Position numbers and translations under genes: made by a program | The notes under the pieces: generated by a model | The model's input: the letters and a program-made list of their open reading frames with translations, nothing else | Told to the model about the DNA's origin: nothing | Databases searched by the model: none | Shown: piece by piece, positions 1-10,419 of the stretch | Position numbering within the stretch: position 1 is the first letter of the stretch | Layout of the letters: every line of letters begins with the position of its first letter | From: Sepioteuthis lessoniana | Taxonomy: Eukaryota; Mollusca; Cephalopoda; Myopsida; Loliginidae | NCBI GenBank assembly: GCA_963585895.1 | Contig: OY757934.1 | Location: 32,430,712 to 32,494,711 of the forward strand | DNA: 64,000 bases | Direction: 5' to 3'

Positions 1-11
1 AAATGTGAAAA

Positions 12-17
12 TTTATT
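12..17 (-). promoter_or_regulatory. Polyadenylation signal AATAAA for the 72-593 ORF
   Basis: On the minus strand AATAAA sits 55 nt beyond the stop codon of the 173-aa ORF, a normal distance for a short animal 3' UTR. AATAAA is frequent by chance in AT-rich DNA, so it is only supportive. Confidence 0.4.
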
Positions 18-71
18 ACAAGAAATGCAAATATTTTAATAAATGCCAAAGGAATGCTGATGATCAGAAGC

Positions 72-593
72 TTAAATTTCGATTGGACCAGACACTTCGT
101 TCCCACGATCAACGACAACCGGTTCGAGACTTTCCTCAACTTCCGGTTCCGCAGCTTCTTCTTCCATTGCTACACAATCTTCAGTCTTTATCTCATGTGT
201 AGATTGAACTTCTTGCGACACTTCTTCCGCTGCCTGTATGTTTCCAGATTCAGGGACATTTTCAGAACCATTTTTCGTTCTATTCTCTTCCTGTCCCCTA
301 TCTTCCTCTTCTTCTGACTGACTCCTCTTTCTCCTCCTCCTCCGTCGCCTTTTCCTGGTTGTTTTAGACGCTCTACTCTTTCTGGAGGCGGTACTTTCTA
401 AGCGGTTAACCTTCCTTTTCTTTGAACGTCTTAGGGACGAAGACCGCTTGTAGGTAGAGCTTGTCCTTTTAGACACTGGAGACGAATATCGTCGAGATGA
501 AGAATAATATCGATAATATCGATACGGACTTCTTTTAGGGTTTTTTTTAGAAATTTTTGAGCGGTAATAATCTCTTTGGTGTACAATCTTCAT
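72..593 (-). CDS. Basic/acidic bipartite low-complexity nuclear-like protein (173 aa, hypothetical)
   Basis: I do not recognise the family. The ORF runs from ATG at 593 to a stop at 72-74. Residues 1-90 are strongly basic and rich in Arg, Ser and Tyr, with tyrosine/RS-like patches near 8-50, a KKRKV-type nuclear localisation-like motif near 58-62, and an uninterrupted Arg/Lys run at 80-90. Residues 91-173 switch to Glu-rich acidic sequence. This layout resembles SR-like or chromatin/RNA-associated nuclear proteins and, loosely in its N-terminal half, cephalopod Arg/Tyr-rich protamines; both are guesses from composition. An AATAAA lies 55 nt past the stop, which supports a genuine transcript end. 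No globular domain is visible. It could be a terminal exon rather than a whole gene, because upstream exons cannot be excluded. The main alternative is a chance low-complexity ORF, but its length, strand-consistent poly(A) signal and lack of repeat homology in the window argue against that. Confidence 0.5.
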   Translation of the reverse strand: MKIVHQRDYYRSKISKKNPKRSPYRYYRYYSSSRRYSSPVSKRTSSTYKRSSSLRRSKKRKVNRLESTASRKSRASKTTRKRRRRRRRKRSQSEEEEDRGQEENRTKNGSENVPESGNIQAAEEVSQEVQSTHEIKTEDCVAMEEEAAEPEVEESLEPVVVDRGNEVSGPIEI

Positions 594-929
594 TTCGTTT
601 TGGCTGTTTCTTAGATTAAATTAAATCTAAGATATCTATTCTTTCCAGCTGCAGTAAATGTTGACTTTTTCAGACAATGATTGTCATGTATCGAAGGTAT
701 GAATGTCGCAGGAAGAATGAATAAAACCAGAAAGAACATTTACTAATGGTAAAACGTCATCATTTACAAATGACACAGCCTATTGTATGACGTTAACAAG
801 ATGATTTCATTTGTAACTTTAGGGATGTATAGGCGTTTTTACATTTAAATAACTTGCTATTTATTAGACTGCACCAAATTCACTTTTTTTTCTTTTTTTT
901 TTTATCATACAACGTGTGAAAGCACGTGC
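594..929. other. AT-rich spacer upstream of the 173-aa ORF
   Basis: This would hold the promoter or upstream intron of the minus-strand ORF. I see no convincing TATA/initiator arrangement and no repeat family seen elsewhere in the window. Confidence 0.3.
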
Positions 930-1240
930 GATACCATGTCCTCACCAGCCGCCATCCAGGGGTGATAGCACAGTTTCGGTAGCTCAAGGCAGTACTGCCA
1001 CCCCTGACGCTACCAAGCAGCTTTTGCCACTCTATGTTTTACCAATTTGTTGTTTGTTTCCTGGCCTCTGAGGCGCCCCCTTTGAAAGCTGCCGACGGGG
1101 CCGAAGGTATTTTTGGATTTTGCCGGACACGTGTGGGCTGCAGCCCTGCGTCCGGACCCACTTTAAAAAAGGCCTTATGCCGTACTTGTCCGGTGGTGGG
1201 ACGGAGAATAAATATAAAAATTCACTATGTTCCAACAGTG
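930..1240. repeat. GC-richer unclassified insert, LTR- or SINE-like
   Basis: This patch is much richer in G+C than its surroundings and shows paired GC blocks (TGCCGGACAC and GTCCGG near 1120-1195) followed by an AATAAA near 1206. The composition and poly(A)-like signal suggest a transposed segment such as an LTR remnant. No coding frame makes sense and I cannot name a family. Confidence 0.3.
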
Positions 1241-1987
1241 AAAGTACATTTTTCTTTTTAAAAAACGAGTTAAAAATAAAACAAATATTTATCAAATAAG
1301 CCATTAATTTTTTTTCTCTCGTGGCGCAAAGGTTTTAAGTAGTATTTGTAATATTTTGATGGTTGAAGCGTGGAAGGTCAGTATGGTTGGAATTGTTTAG
1401 TATGAATGGGTCGGCGACCGTGGCTAGTTAGAGTCCCTTAGACAAGCTTGAAAACCAGATGACTGCTTCTCTTCACCCTACATTTTCAAGGGTTTTATGC
1501 TCTAAAACCTCATTGTACTTTTTGCTTTTGTATAATTTTACAATTTTGTTTTAAATAAAGTCATTTAAAGTTTTAACTAATTTTCTCTGCTAAATGTTAA
1601 TCCATTTAAAATTTAACAATGAAAATTAAATAAAAATTCCCAAAATGTATTCCATAGTATCATCTTCCCATTTCTTTCTTTTATTAATTCTTTAATCTGG
1701 TCAAGATTTAAAATTCTTTCATTAATTCTCATTTGATATTTTCTTCTTCCTTTTCAGTTATTTCATTCTCTATACCAATTTTAACTCTTAAAATGTTTCA
1801 TCATTTGAAAATTTACATTTCAAGTAATTTTCTTGTTTTTAAAAGTTATAATTATTTTAGAAATGTTACCAAGCTTACGTTATTTAATCGCTTTTTATAT
1901 ATAGCAATTTTCTCATTTTTTTTTTTTTTTCTCTCTTTTCTATTTTCGGAAACTTTAACAAAATCCCTCGTTTTCTCCTTGAGATTC
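1241..1987. other. AT-rich intergenic DNA
   Basis: No gene or named repeat is seen. ORFs here are low-complexity by-products of T-rich sequence. Confidence 0.4.
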
Positions 1988-2187
1988 CCCATGGTGTTGT
2001 AGCAAGAGTGTTGAACTGTGGCCTCACAGTAAGCGAGTTCAAACTTCATTCGTGCCATTACGCTTACTTTTGGACTAATACCCTGAGAAAAGGCATGAAC
2101 CTCTTTTACCCCCCAGCTATGGGTTAAATAGTATCATTGTTGTTCTTTTTACAAGGATAGCTTTAGCATTAAATAACCCGCAAAAGT
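1988..2187 (+). repeat. SINE-B, old copy
   Basis: It shows the SINE-B order: a degraded tRNA-like head with an A-box-like GTGTTGTAGC and a B-box region GAGTTCAAAC, the central block (CCCAGCTATGGGTTAAATAG), and the tail AGCATTAAATAACC. It is clearly diverged from the younger copies at 32399 and 59586. Confidence 0.7.
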
Positions 2188-2252
2188 TGAACTTAATCTT
2201 CTTCCTCTTCCCCTTGTTGCTGCTGTTTTAATTGTTTATTTTTCCGTGATGT

Positions 2253-2480
2253 TGGTTTGGTTTCTTTGTTTTTAATAGCATATCGGCCTTCGTGGGTTAT
2301 TTAATACCAATGCCATCCTTGTAGAGGAACAGAAATGGTACTGTTTAACCTATAGCTGGAGAAGTTAAATGGTTTCATGCCTTTCCCATGAGTATTAATC
2401 TGAAAGTGAACTTAACAGCACGACTGGGATTCGAACTCGCTTGCTACGTTAGCCAGAATGTCACGTGGACTGTTCCTTTG
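2253..2480 (-). repeat. SINE-B, old copy
   Basis: Read on the minus strand it gives the tRNA-like head with GGGATTCGAACTCGC (B-box complement on plus), the shared central block, and the A-rich tail whose complement is GGTTTGGTTTCTTTG. With the copy at 1988 it forms a tail-to-tail pair about 65 bp apart. Confidence 0.7.
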
Positions 2481-2716
2481 TGTTTTGTCATTTTGTTCTT
2501 AGAAGACTGATTCACATTATACCTGGATTCTTGAATATTATTGACAATTGCAAATCTCATAAAGTTAAATACTAACAAAATATGTAAAATCTTGTAAAAC
2601 TAAAGGAAAAGTTATCTCCTTAATTCATTTCTGAGGTCAACAAGCATCAGATATTCCGTGAGTTGAATATTGGCATATGCACAATGAAAAATTATTTCTT
2701 AAAGATTACAAATATT

Positions 2717-3260
2717 GGTTTAGTTTCTTTCTTTAATGGCACATCAACCTTCATGGGTATTTTAATACCAAAGTCATCTTTGTAGAAGAACGTGGTCCAG
2801 TCGGCTGGGGCTGCAGAATACGCCGGTTGTATCTCTGCAGATGGGTAAGACTCCCCAATGAGTGTCCTGTTATGACACTAAACATTCTGATGGTTAGGCT
2901 CCAGTAATTCTGTAGCTTTGGGGAATGCAGAGTACCCCCTTCGTTGCCATCCCTCCCAGGTTCACTCTGGCTCGGAGAGGTGGAACCTGATAGGGTCCTA
3001 TCTATAGGTTAAATAGAACTAAACAGTGTACGCATGCTAAACTGAATTGTTTGAAATGGAACTGTTCACATGTATAAAATAGATTGGGCATTAAATAACC
3101 TACAATCGTTGATATGCCATAGAGCCAAATCATAGAGGTCTTACTTCTCCTCAAAATATTAATCCGAAAGTGGACATAATAGTGCCACTGGAGTTCGAAC
3201 TCACTTACTACAGTGTCACAGTCCCGCACGTAAGTCACCACATTACGGGGTTCCCCCTAC
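2717..3260 (-). repeat. SINE-B interrupted by element D
   Basis: The tail of a minus-strand SINE-B lies at 2717-2795 and its tRNA-like head at about 3121-3260. Between them is an element D copy in the opposite orientation. The two SINE-B parts are collinear across the insert apart from a lost stretch of the central block. Confidence 0.7.
2796..3120 (+). repeat. Element D inserted in SINE-B
   Basis: It starts at CCAGTCGGCTGGGGCTGCAG, carries the ~235-bp D head up to GGTTAAATAGAACTAAACAG, has only one or two of the ~58-bp internal repeats, and ends with the hairpin tail GGCATTAAATAACC...GATATGCCAT at 3087-3120. It is the shortest complete-looking D copy in the window and shows that repeat number in D varies. 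Confidence 0.7.
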
Positions 3261-3624
3261 TAATATTCATTTGACGTTTTACTTCACGTTTATTCTCTCT
3301 TGTAGAAGGCATGAATTCCTCTCTCTCTCTCTCAGCTTAGACTGGGCTCTTTAATCTTGATAAGACCAACTGATATAGGAGAAGGAAATACTTATTCTTT
3401 CCCCACTCGATTAACGTGGCGTGCTAACACCTACGAACTGGTGTCCCTAAGACAGTCCGGCTTTGCGTTTAGCGATTTTCTAGCAAGTCTTGCGGCGACA
3501 TTAATGATAAGTTGTATAGCACTTCGCCCTTCTTTTAGCTAACATCGGTATTGTGAAGAAAGAAGACATGCTGCATAGGCAACTGCTAGCCTTCCAAACA
3601 CCCTTGCCTTGTGCAAATCAATTG

Positions 3625-3657
<33 letters not shown>

Positions 3658-3867
3658 CGGGTCATTTTTAAGATTTCCCATCCGCTCTGCAATATAAAAC
3701 TTTTATGTTATGGGGATAATTTTAAGCTGTTTCGTAGTGAATGCGGTATTTCAGTGACTGTGTTGTGAATGGTGACGGATGGAAGGAAATATTGTCAAGG
3801 TTTAGTTCAGTGTATGTGGTTAGGTAGGATTAGTTTAGGACCATAGGTCACATGACGATCAATCCTC
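3261..3867. other. Spacer with (CT)n and a T31 tract
   Basis: It contains CTCTCTCTCTCTCTC near 3320-3334 and a run of about 31 T at 3627-3657. No gene is supported. Confidence 0.5.
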
Positions 3868-4468
3868 TTCCCTCTCGCTAACAAACCCTGGAGCCTTGTG
3901 CTCAATTGTATATAATTTTTATGCAATAAAGATACAACAGTCAAAAAATTGTAATATACTAGCTTAGCTGGCGACGATGAACTTAGCAGATTCAATGCGG
4001 TCACAAGTTAACAGCAACAAAGTGGTTTCACAGGAAAGAGAAAAAGGTAATTTATTACCTGTGGATAGAATGATAGATGTTTCCGTTCGCAGATAAGATC
4101 AACAAATTATTGGGGGGGAGGAAGTATGTAAGTTCCGATAACCAGCCACAAGCAGAAAATATGTGAAGCGAAGATGTTAGTATTTCCGCGTGGGACTTGA
4201 GAGACAATATAAGGTCTGTAATTTCGGACAGAAGGCAGAGACCCGCTGGTCACTCAAGCAGACCTGTCAGCTCCCTGTGAGTGTTCTCTGGCCGTCGCAC
4301 TACTTCACAAAAAGAGTCCCCGCCACAAAAGAAAGATATGTGCGAACTCTTTCTGACTGTGTTCCTACTACACACAATCGTCGCCGTCAAAGAATAAAAA
4401 TATGAATTATATTTTTATATATCTACGAGTCTTTCGTTGTTTGTCCAGCGGTACAATATGCAACACAA
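3868..4468 (+). repeat. Degraded LTR-like fragments (R-U5 type ends)
   Basis: There are two poly(A)-signal-plus-LTR-end patterns. The first has CAATAAAG near 3924 followed by a CTGGCGACGATGAA motif that resembles an LTR-retrotransposon primer-binding site. The second has AATAAAAATATG near 4392 and ends with ACACAACA near 4468. No matching partner LTR or pol sequence is visible. Treated as fossil fragments. Confidence 0.35.
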
Positions 4469-4614
4469 CAAATTAATATCATGATGACGAGCAATGATTT
4501 TTTTTTAAAGTGCGTAGAGCAAAAGTCTACTGTTATATTAAGAGACTTGATTAAATTTTCCAAAGGAAGATGCAGACAGGTTTTAATTTTAAGTAATTAT
4601 AAAGATATCTGTAT

Positions 4615-4690
4615 GAGAAATCCGATGGTGAGGCTTCATTTTTGGAAATCTGAGGAATGTGGTATAACCCCTCATTGCCATTGTAACCTG
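4615..4690 (+). repeat. Element D head fragment, old
   Basis: The order CCGATGGTGAGGCTTC, then GAGGAATGTGG, then CCCTCATTGCCATTG matches the middle of the element D head in diverged form. Confidence 0.5.
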
Positions 4691-4719
4691 GTGAACTCAG
4701 TCGAGGAAATTTATTGACC

Positions 4720-5014
4720 AGAAAAGAATTGACACAACTGGATTTTAGAAGAATGAACTTCGTACTTGGTGAAAATTAACGGAAAGGGATTTTAGAAGGG
4801 ATAAATCGGGAATATGTTGTTTTAATCGAGAAAGAAAAGTAAGACAAAAAATATAAATTGACAAATAAGAGAATTATTTCGATTGTCCCGGTGAATCAGA
4901 AATTCAAACGATATTGCTTTGTCTATTGGCCGGAGAAGGCGAAGTTGGCCGGGGATTTGACCTTGTGAGGTCAGAGCTTGTTAATTGGCGGCCTGAAAAT
5001 GAGAATTCGGGGAT

Positions 5015-5051
<37 letters not shown>

Positions 5052-5255
5052 CAAGTATGGAAAATTTTAGTTCAATTTTCTTACCGTTATGGTTTGAACG
5101 GTTACTGACGCTATGTCACGTGAACATGAAATTAGTAATAATTCCAAATTTGGGGAAGACCGCCCTTTGAGGGTGAAAGTGAGAGTAAAGCGCATGTGGT
5201 AGGCGCAGCAAACAGTGGGAGGCGAAATTAATTGTTGAATCTAAATTAGAAGACT

Positions 5256-5288
<33 letters not shown>

Positions 5289-5289
5289 T
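4720..5289. other. Spacer with two long poly-T tracts
   Basis: Runs of about 29 T occur at 5018-5047 and 5258-5286. The minus-strand A-runs could be retroposon tails, but nothing retroposon-like adjoins them that I can identify. Confidence 0.4.
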
Positions 5290-5870
5290 TTCGTCAATCA
5301 CCACCCCTCAGATAGAAGATATACATGAAATACAAGGGATTTCGCACCTCGATAGAGTCCAGCGGAGATGGTGTGAATTGACTTGAGAATTTCAGGTCGC
5401 TCTGCCCAGAGTGGAGAGGCAAAGAAAAGCCATATTACATGTTGTTTGGACGTGTAATGCCTTACCGATAGACAGCACAATGAAAGAAGTAAAGAAAGAC
5501 TGAGATAATGTGATACCTTGAGATAACCTTGTGCCATACTCGCGGGGATAGAGAGGCGAAGAGAAATCGAGATAATGATATTTTAAAAACCAGCGCAGAA
5601 TGGCCGAGAGTAGTAGCCCTTGTGCCAGACTTGAGGAGATAAAGAAACAAATGGAATCGAAATAATACGATACTTCAAGAGGACATTTTACCAGACTACA
5701 CTGGGTATAGAAAAAATAGAAGTGAAATGAGAGAACACGACAATTGGAGAGGGACAGGGAAAGTTTGAAATAACACAATTGCAGAGAAACTAGCAAAAAG
5801 CGACTACTAGAATTTCACGTCGCTCTGAGTCATGACCTGTTACCAGACTACCCTGGGTGTAGAAAGTGAA
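5290..5870. repeat. Degenerate tandem repeat, roughly 65-90 bp spacing
   Basis: Blocks built on (TTGTGCC)AGACTnnnnGGG(A)TAGAGA...GAAATnGAGATAATnnGATA recur at about 5530, 5617 and 5686, with further degraded blocks to 5860. ORFs on the minus strand here are a by-product of the repeat. Confidence 0.5.
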
Positions 5871-5906
5871 TAAACCTTTCATATTAAAACATGATGAAAT
5901 AATACC

Positions 5907-6366
5907 AGGAAATGGTTTGGTTTGGTTTCTTTGTTTAATGGCATATCAAACTTTGTAGGTTATTTAATTCCAAAGTCATCCTTCTAGAAGAACAGTAAAA
6001 GTTGGCGTCCTTAATCGAAAGCGACCGGAAGACTCCCTTTTCAATTGCTGCAACACCGAGATGTAGGGAAGGGAGCTACTCCATTCCCTGGATTGCGCCA
6101 ATTTAACATTGATCCTTACCTTATAATACTGAGTGTTTAACAAGGCGGCATCAAGTACCATTTTTGTAGTCTTTGGTATGACTCAACCTGGGATTGAATC
6201 CCGATCTCCCGGACCATTGGCGAACACTATTCATTAGGATAAAGGGGGTTTATACCTTTTTCAAAGTATTTGTCCGAAAGTGAACGTAATAGTGCGACTA
6301 GAGTTCGAACTCGCTTACTACGATTCCGCAGTTCATCAATTTAACCATTACACCACGAGAACACCC
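5907..6366 (-). repeat. SINE-B interrupted by SINE-C
   Basis: The minus-strand SINE-B tail is at 5907-5995 (plus: GGTTTGGTTTGGTTTCTTTG). Its tRNA-like head is at 6234-6366, with GAGTTCGAACTCGC and CCATTACACCACGAG on plus, the complements of the B and A boxes. A SINE-C copy sits between them and about 30 bp of the SINE-B central block is missing at the junction. Confidence 0.8.
5996..6233 (-). repeat. SINE-C nested in SINE-B
   Basis: It matches the SINE-C copies at 61122 and 9427 over its length. Plus-strand landmarks are GTTGGCGTCC, CTCCCTTTTCAATTGCTGC, GGGATTGAATCCCGATCTC (B-box complement) and CCATTGGCGAACAC. It is younger than the surrounding SINE-B. Confidence 0.8.
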
Positions 6367-7127
6367 CCTGCCAGGGATTGAGAGAAAGCAAACATAACTG
6401 CCATTGAGATTACTTTGCGCCAGCCTGTAGACACCAAGAATAGAAAATCCTAAACTTACATAAAGTATGGACTGACTGTTACTTTGAGCACTGGGTCTCT
6501 GATTAAAACCTCCTACCTCTAAGATGAGTAAATATTTGAAGCATTTTAAAGACATTTTTTTAACTAAATATCATCACTATTACAAAGCCATCTTTGTTCT
6601 CTATTTGTTGAGTCGATTTTTTTTTTTTTTTTTACTTTCTTAATTGTGCTGTCTCATCCATCTACTCATCGACTGGCAACTCCGATTTGCGATTGATCTT
6701 TTGTCTAGATCAATGAAAAAAAAATGGTGGCAGATAGCAGATTGATCGAGTCATCCGAGGATATATCTGACCAGAGGAACAATCAACGGATTGGAAGCGG
6801 AATCACCCCGTGTTTGATGAGGGCGAGCATACCGTCACTGTATCTGTTCGGGTTCCATTTGTGGGTCAAATAGATATGTTTAAAAAGAATTCGGATTATA
6901 CCGGACCGTCTGCAAGAAACATCTCTTAAGAAACAATAACACAAAAAATATCAATATGAATTTTTAACAAACGTGTTTCCCCTCCTTTCAGCATAAAATA
7001 ACCCTACATAGTTTGACATGCCGTTAAAAATCAATCATTATTTTTGTAGTCTGTTTTAAACTCCACACTTCCTAAAAATATGATATATAAGAATGCATAT
7101 CACACTCATGGTGTAATGGCTATCAAA
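6367..7127. other. AT-rich intergenic DNA
   Basis: No gene is seen. A short GGTTCCATTTGTGGGTCAAATAG piece near 6850 recalls the end of the element D head but is too short to call. Confidence 0.35.
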
Positions 7128-7345
7128 AATAGCCCTGTCGGCAGGGTTTAGAATACGCTAGCGTTATTTTCTGCAGATAAGACGTCGCTCAAAAAAGGGC
7201 ATCCTAGGCATAACACTAAAAAGTATCTGATTGTAAAGCTCCAGTTATAGAGATCTGAGAAGTGTGGAGTACTACTTTAGCCATTACTTCCCGATCCACC
7301 TTGAACAAATGGGTAGTACCTGTTAAGGCTCCATCTATTGATCAA
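7128..7345 (+). repeat. Element D head, diverged
   Basis: Landmarks appear in D order with many changes: CTGTCGGCAGGGTTTAGAATACGC, TTTCTGCAGATAAGAC, AACACTAAAAAGTATCTGATTG, GAAGTGTGGAGTAC, CCATCTATTGATCAAATA. It is an old copy that lacks the repeat body. Confidence 0.55.
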
Positions 7346-7429
7346 ATATAATTGGTTAAAACTATTAAGTATTCGATAGGACCGTATGAAAAAAACTCTC
7401 TTAAGAAACAACCACATAAGGTCTTTTTT

Positions 7430-8715
7430 ATAGTGGGGATTTAGGGGAGATCACATATGATTCGTGCGCTGCTGGTCTATGCTGGTTATAGTCTCACTAG
7501 GTATAATGTGAACTATGCTAGCCTTTGCTAAGTCCACCGGCGTATATGCCAGGTGACCTTGCTGATCATAGCTTAACTTGACCCTAAGGTCTCGTGCTAT
7601 GCTTGTTATTGAACTTTCGTTCACCTGAAAGTAGCCTGGTCGGAGCCAGGGACCAAAAAAAAAAGCAAAGAATTAAGTTTGAACGTACAATGAAGGTAAT
7701 TTTCAGAACCCTTAAGCATAAAATAACTGAAGATGGGTTGACATGGCATGGTATTTTTTTTCCAAGTCCTGTAGAGAAAAATATTATGGAATAACCAAAT
7801 GTTGAAGAAATAAAAAGTCAGGTTAAAGTTGACGTTATATTAGTGCAACTGAAAAGTTCTGGGATGACTAATTTACTTTTCAAGTTAATATTCACCCCAT
7901 CAAATTTATATATCACTCTGGCGGTGAGGCTTTGACTGCGTCCTGTGCAGACAAATAAAGATATTTATCGCTGTCTCCCACCAGACAGGATTTGACACAG
8001 TCTTTTTATAGTGAGTATCTTAGGGAAGCGAGGTCGTGCACGAGCCGAGATTCATTCTCTGCTGGATATATGTTGGCCATAGGTTCACTGGGTGCAGTGT
8101 GAGCCTGTTGACCCAGCTTGACATGAACTCACGAAGTGCATCGTGAATCAGTAGTAGTGGTCTTCCAGTAAGTATGATATTTGTCGCTGCCTCCCACCAG
8201 ACGGGACTTGACAGGGGAAGGTCGAGCACGAGCCGAGACCCGAACCCTGCTGGTCTGTGCTGCTCATCGACCCACTAAGTGCAATGTGGGTCTAATGAGC
8301 CAAGCAGTTTCACGAATCCAAATTTGGATCCGGGCACGTATGCTGGGTTATAGCTTAAACTAGACAGCAAGGTCTAGTACTATACATAGGGGACAAAGGT
8401 TGCAGCTCGCCCACCCGAAGGTGGCCCAACCGAAGCTGAGGGCCTTTCAGCCTCGAATCTGCCATTGATTGATATCCCATCCGGCACGAATGCCAGACGG
8501 TCCAGCCAAAAGACCAGAGAAGTATACCTGCTCATAGCTTTAATAAGCCCCAATGGTCAAGTGATATGGTGTGCTTATCAATGACTCTTCGCTCACCTGA
8601 AGGTAACCCGGCTTGAGCCGGGGACCATTCGACCTTGAATCAATCATTGACCTTGATACCCCATCCAGCACGAAAGCCAGACAGCCCATCTAAAAACCAG
8701 GGAAACAACCTCCCA
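7430..8715. repeat. Degenerate tandem repeat block (~190-200 bp unit)
   Basis: The same phrases recur: TCACCTGAAGGT-type boxes near 7619, 8410 and 8591; GAGCCGAGA(C/T) plus CTGCTGG near 8045 and 8230; and CCCATCCGGCACGAATGCCAGAC near 8487 against a close variant near 8660. The spacing suggests a long, decayed higher-order tandem. No coding frame persists through it. Confidence 0.5.
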
Positions 8716-8734
8716 AAACAGGTGTATCCTTGGT

Positions 8735-8845
8735 ATGATATTTAACTGGTAGTGAGGATCCGCTTCTGGGGCTCTGGAGTTGGAATACCCTTTCATTGCC
8801 ATTAGTATTAGCGGTAGTATCCGTTAGAGTGCCATCGATAGGTCA
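8735..8845 (+). repeat. Element D head fragment
   Basis: GATATTTAACTGGTAGTGAGG, GGGGCTCTGGAGTTGGAATACCC, CATTGCCATTAG and GCCATCGATAGGTCAAATAAATC follow D-head order in diverged form. Confidence 0.45.
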
Positions 8846-8896
8846 AATAAATCAGTTCGGAAATTATTTGTATTAAGTAAGAATACTTAACGTATA

Positions 8897-9189
8897 CATA
8901 TTTACCCAACCCCTCCGCTCGGGCAGGGTATGACACAAGGTCATTTTTTAAGCGAAGTTTAACAGGTTTGAATTCAGAGTTTTCCTTCTCCTACACTAGT
9001 TGCCTCACCAAGGCTTAAGAACCTAGTCTGCCCTATTATTTACCCATAGCTGGAGGGAGAATAATTGATTCATACCTTTCCCAAGGGTTCTAGTGATATG
9101 TGAAATGCAATCAGTCTCGTCCAGGATTTGAACTCGTGTCGCCCTGTCCATTTCCTACGACGATAATCATTACACCACGGGCACCTCCT
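8897..9189 (-). repeat. SINE-A, full length with 16-bp target site duplication
   Basis: It is bracketed by GAATACTTAACGTATA at 8881-8896 and again at 9190-9205, a perfect duplication. Minus-strand order is: tRNA-like head (plus complement CATTACACCACGGGCACC for the A box, GGATTTGAACTCGTG for the B box), shared central block, then the SINE-A 3' part ending at CCCAACCCCTCCGCTCGGGC on plus. The length is about 293 bp. Confidence 0.9.
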
Positions 9190-9426
9190 GAATACTTAAC
9201 GTATAACCGTGTTTAAAAACTCTTAAGAAACTACATAAAGGTAAATATAAAAGTACAACGTTCGTGATTCCTTAACTTCTAAGCATAAAATTACCCAAAA
9301 CTGGTTAACATGCCATTAAAATCAATAAATCTATCAACCATTTGTATATGTATATATTCATCTATCTTAGTTTGTTCATTTTTATCTTCCTCAATCTGTT
9401 TGTCTATATTGCTTCTTGAACGAGTT

Positions 9427-9695
9427 GGTTTGCATCTACTTGGCCTTGTGGATAGAGTGTTCGCCAATGGCCCGAGAGACCGGGATTGTAACCCCAAATT
9501 GAGCCAAACCAAAGACTAAAAACGGTACTTAATACCTCCTTGCTTAACACTCAGCATTATAAGGTACGTATCAAGGGTAAAGTGTAGCAATCGAAGGAAA
9601 GGAGTAGTACTCTACCCGATACCTTGGTGTAGTAGCTATTGAAAAGGGAGCCTTCGGGTTTCCTTCGGTTACGGTCGCCAACTTTACTTTTTTAC
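9427..9695 (+). repeat. SINE-C copy
   Basis: It begins with the tRNA-like head (GGATAGAGTGTTCGCCAATG, then GGATTGTAACCCC as a decayed B box) and ends with the SINE-C 3' part AAAAGGGAGCCTTCGGG...GTCGCCAACTTTACTTTT. It is older than the copy at 61122. Confidence 0.8.
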
Positions 9696-9849
9696 ATATA
9701 CAAGTCAGGGGTTAGAATGCCGATTTCTTTAAAAAGTTAAACTGCAATTCCTTATTTAGGAAAATAAACATAACACAAACGTTCTCAAACTGAAGAACTC
9801 GAAACCTTTCAGCACTTGGATAATAGCAATATCGAAATAGTATATTTGT

Positions 9850-10213
9850 CTTCAGCCGTTTAGTTGGCAATTGCACAAGAATGTTGCGAGCAATATTGAA
9901 CAAGTCCTGGCGGCAACACCCCAAAAGGCACCAACTATACGGCCACCTGCCTCCCATCACGAAAACTATCCAAGTTAGACGAACTGGACATGCAGGTCAC
10001 TGCTGGAGAAGCAGGGAAGAACTCATAAGTGATGTACTTCTATGACCCCCACATATGGCCGGGCAAAAGCAGGACGACCAGCTCGAACATACATTCAGCA
10101 GCTATGTGAGGATACGGGATGTGGCCCTGAAGACATACCAGAGGCGATGAACGATAGGGAGAAGTGACGAGAGAGGGTCAGGGATATCTGTGCCTGCGGT
10201 ATGACATGATGAT
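9850..10213 (+). mobile_element. RTE-type LINE, 3' end fragment
   Basis: Translation of the plus strand gives pieces of the C-terminal region of RTE-like reverse transcriptases common in octopus, such as CTRMLRAILNKSWRQHP, LYGHLPPITKTIQVRR and HAGHCWRSREELISDVLL. The reading frame is broken after the last block. The end is a CATGATGATA-type short tail, typical of RTE elements. It is the same family as 34818-35275. Confidence 0.8.
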
Positions 10214-10360
10214 ATTTGTCTTACTTTCTTTCGAAGGATTAAGCAATATAATCCAATGTTCTAACCATTGAACTCCAATCAAATCATTTTCAGTCTTCAG
10301 CAAAGATTAAATCTATTCATCATTTACTGACAAATCCTGCTGAAAACTTTGTTTCTCGCT

Positions 10361-10413
10361 AGATCACCGAAGTTAAGCAGTGATAAGCCTGTTCAGTACT
10401 TGGATGAGTAATC
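10361..10413 (+). repeat. 5S rRNA-like fragment (SINE3-type head)
   Basis: GATCACCGAAGTTAAGCAG followed by GTTCAGTACTTGGATGAGTA matches the internal promoter part (A box to C box) of animal 5S rRNA. The sequence then departs from 5S, with the body (GGTCAGACTAAGCAAAGTTTAG near 10585) recalling 40020-40090. This fits a 5S-derived SINE rather than a 5S gene. Confidence 0.6.
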
Positions 10414-10419
10414 GTTTAT

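Noticed and set aside
3627-3657. Poly-T run as a retroposon tail on the minus strand
   Set aside because: No body with target duplication adjoins it; long T runs are common throughout the window.
5392-5796. 134-aa minus-strand ORF as a gene
   Set aside because: It lies entirely in a degenerate tandem repeat; the hydrophobic protein reflects purine-rich repeat DNA read on the other strand.
10361-10413. Functional 5S rRNA gene
   Set aside because: Only the internal promoter region matches; 5S 5' and 3' ends and the T-run terminator are absent.
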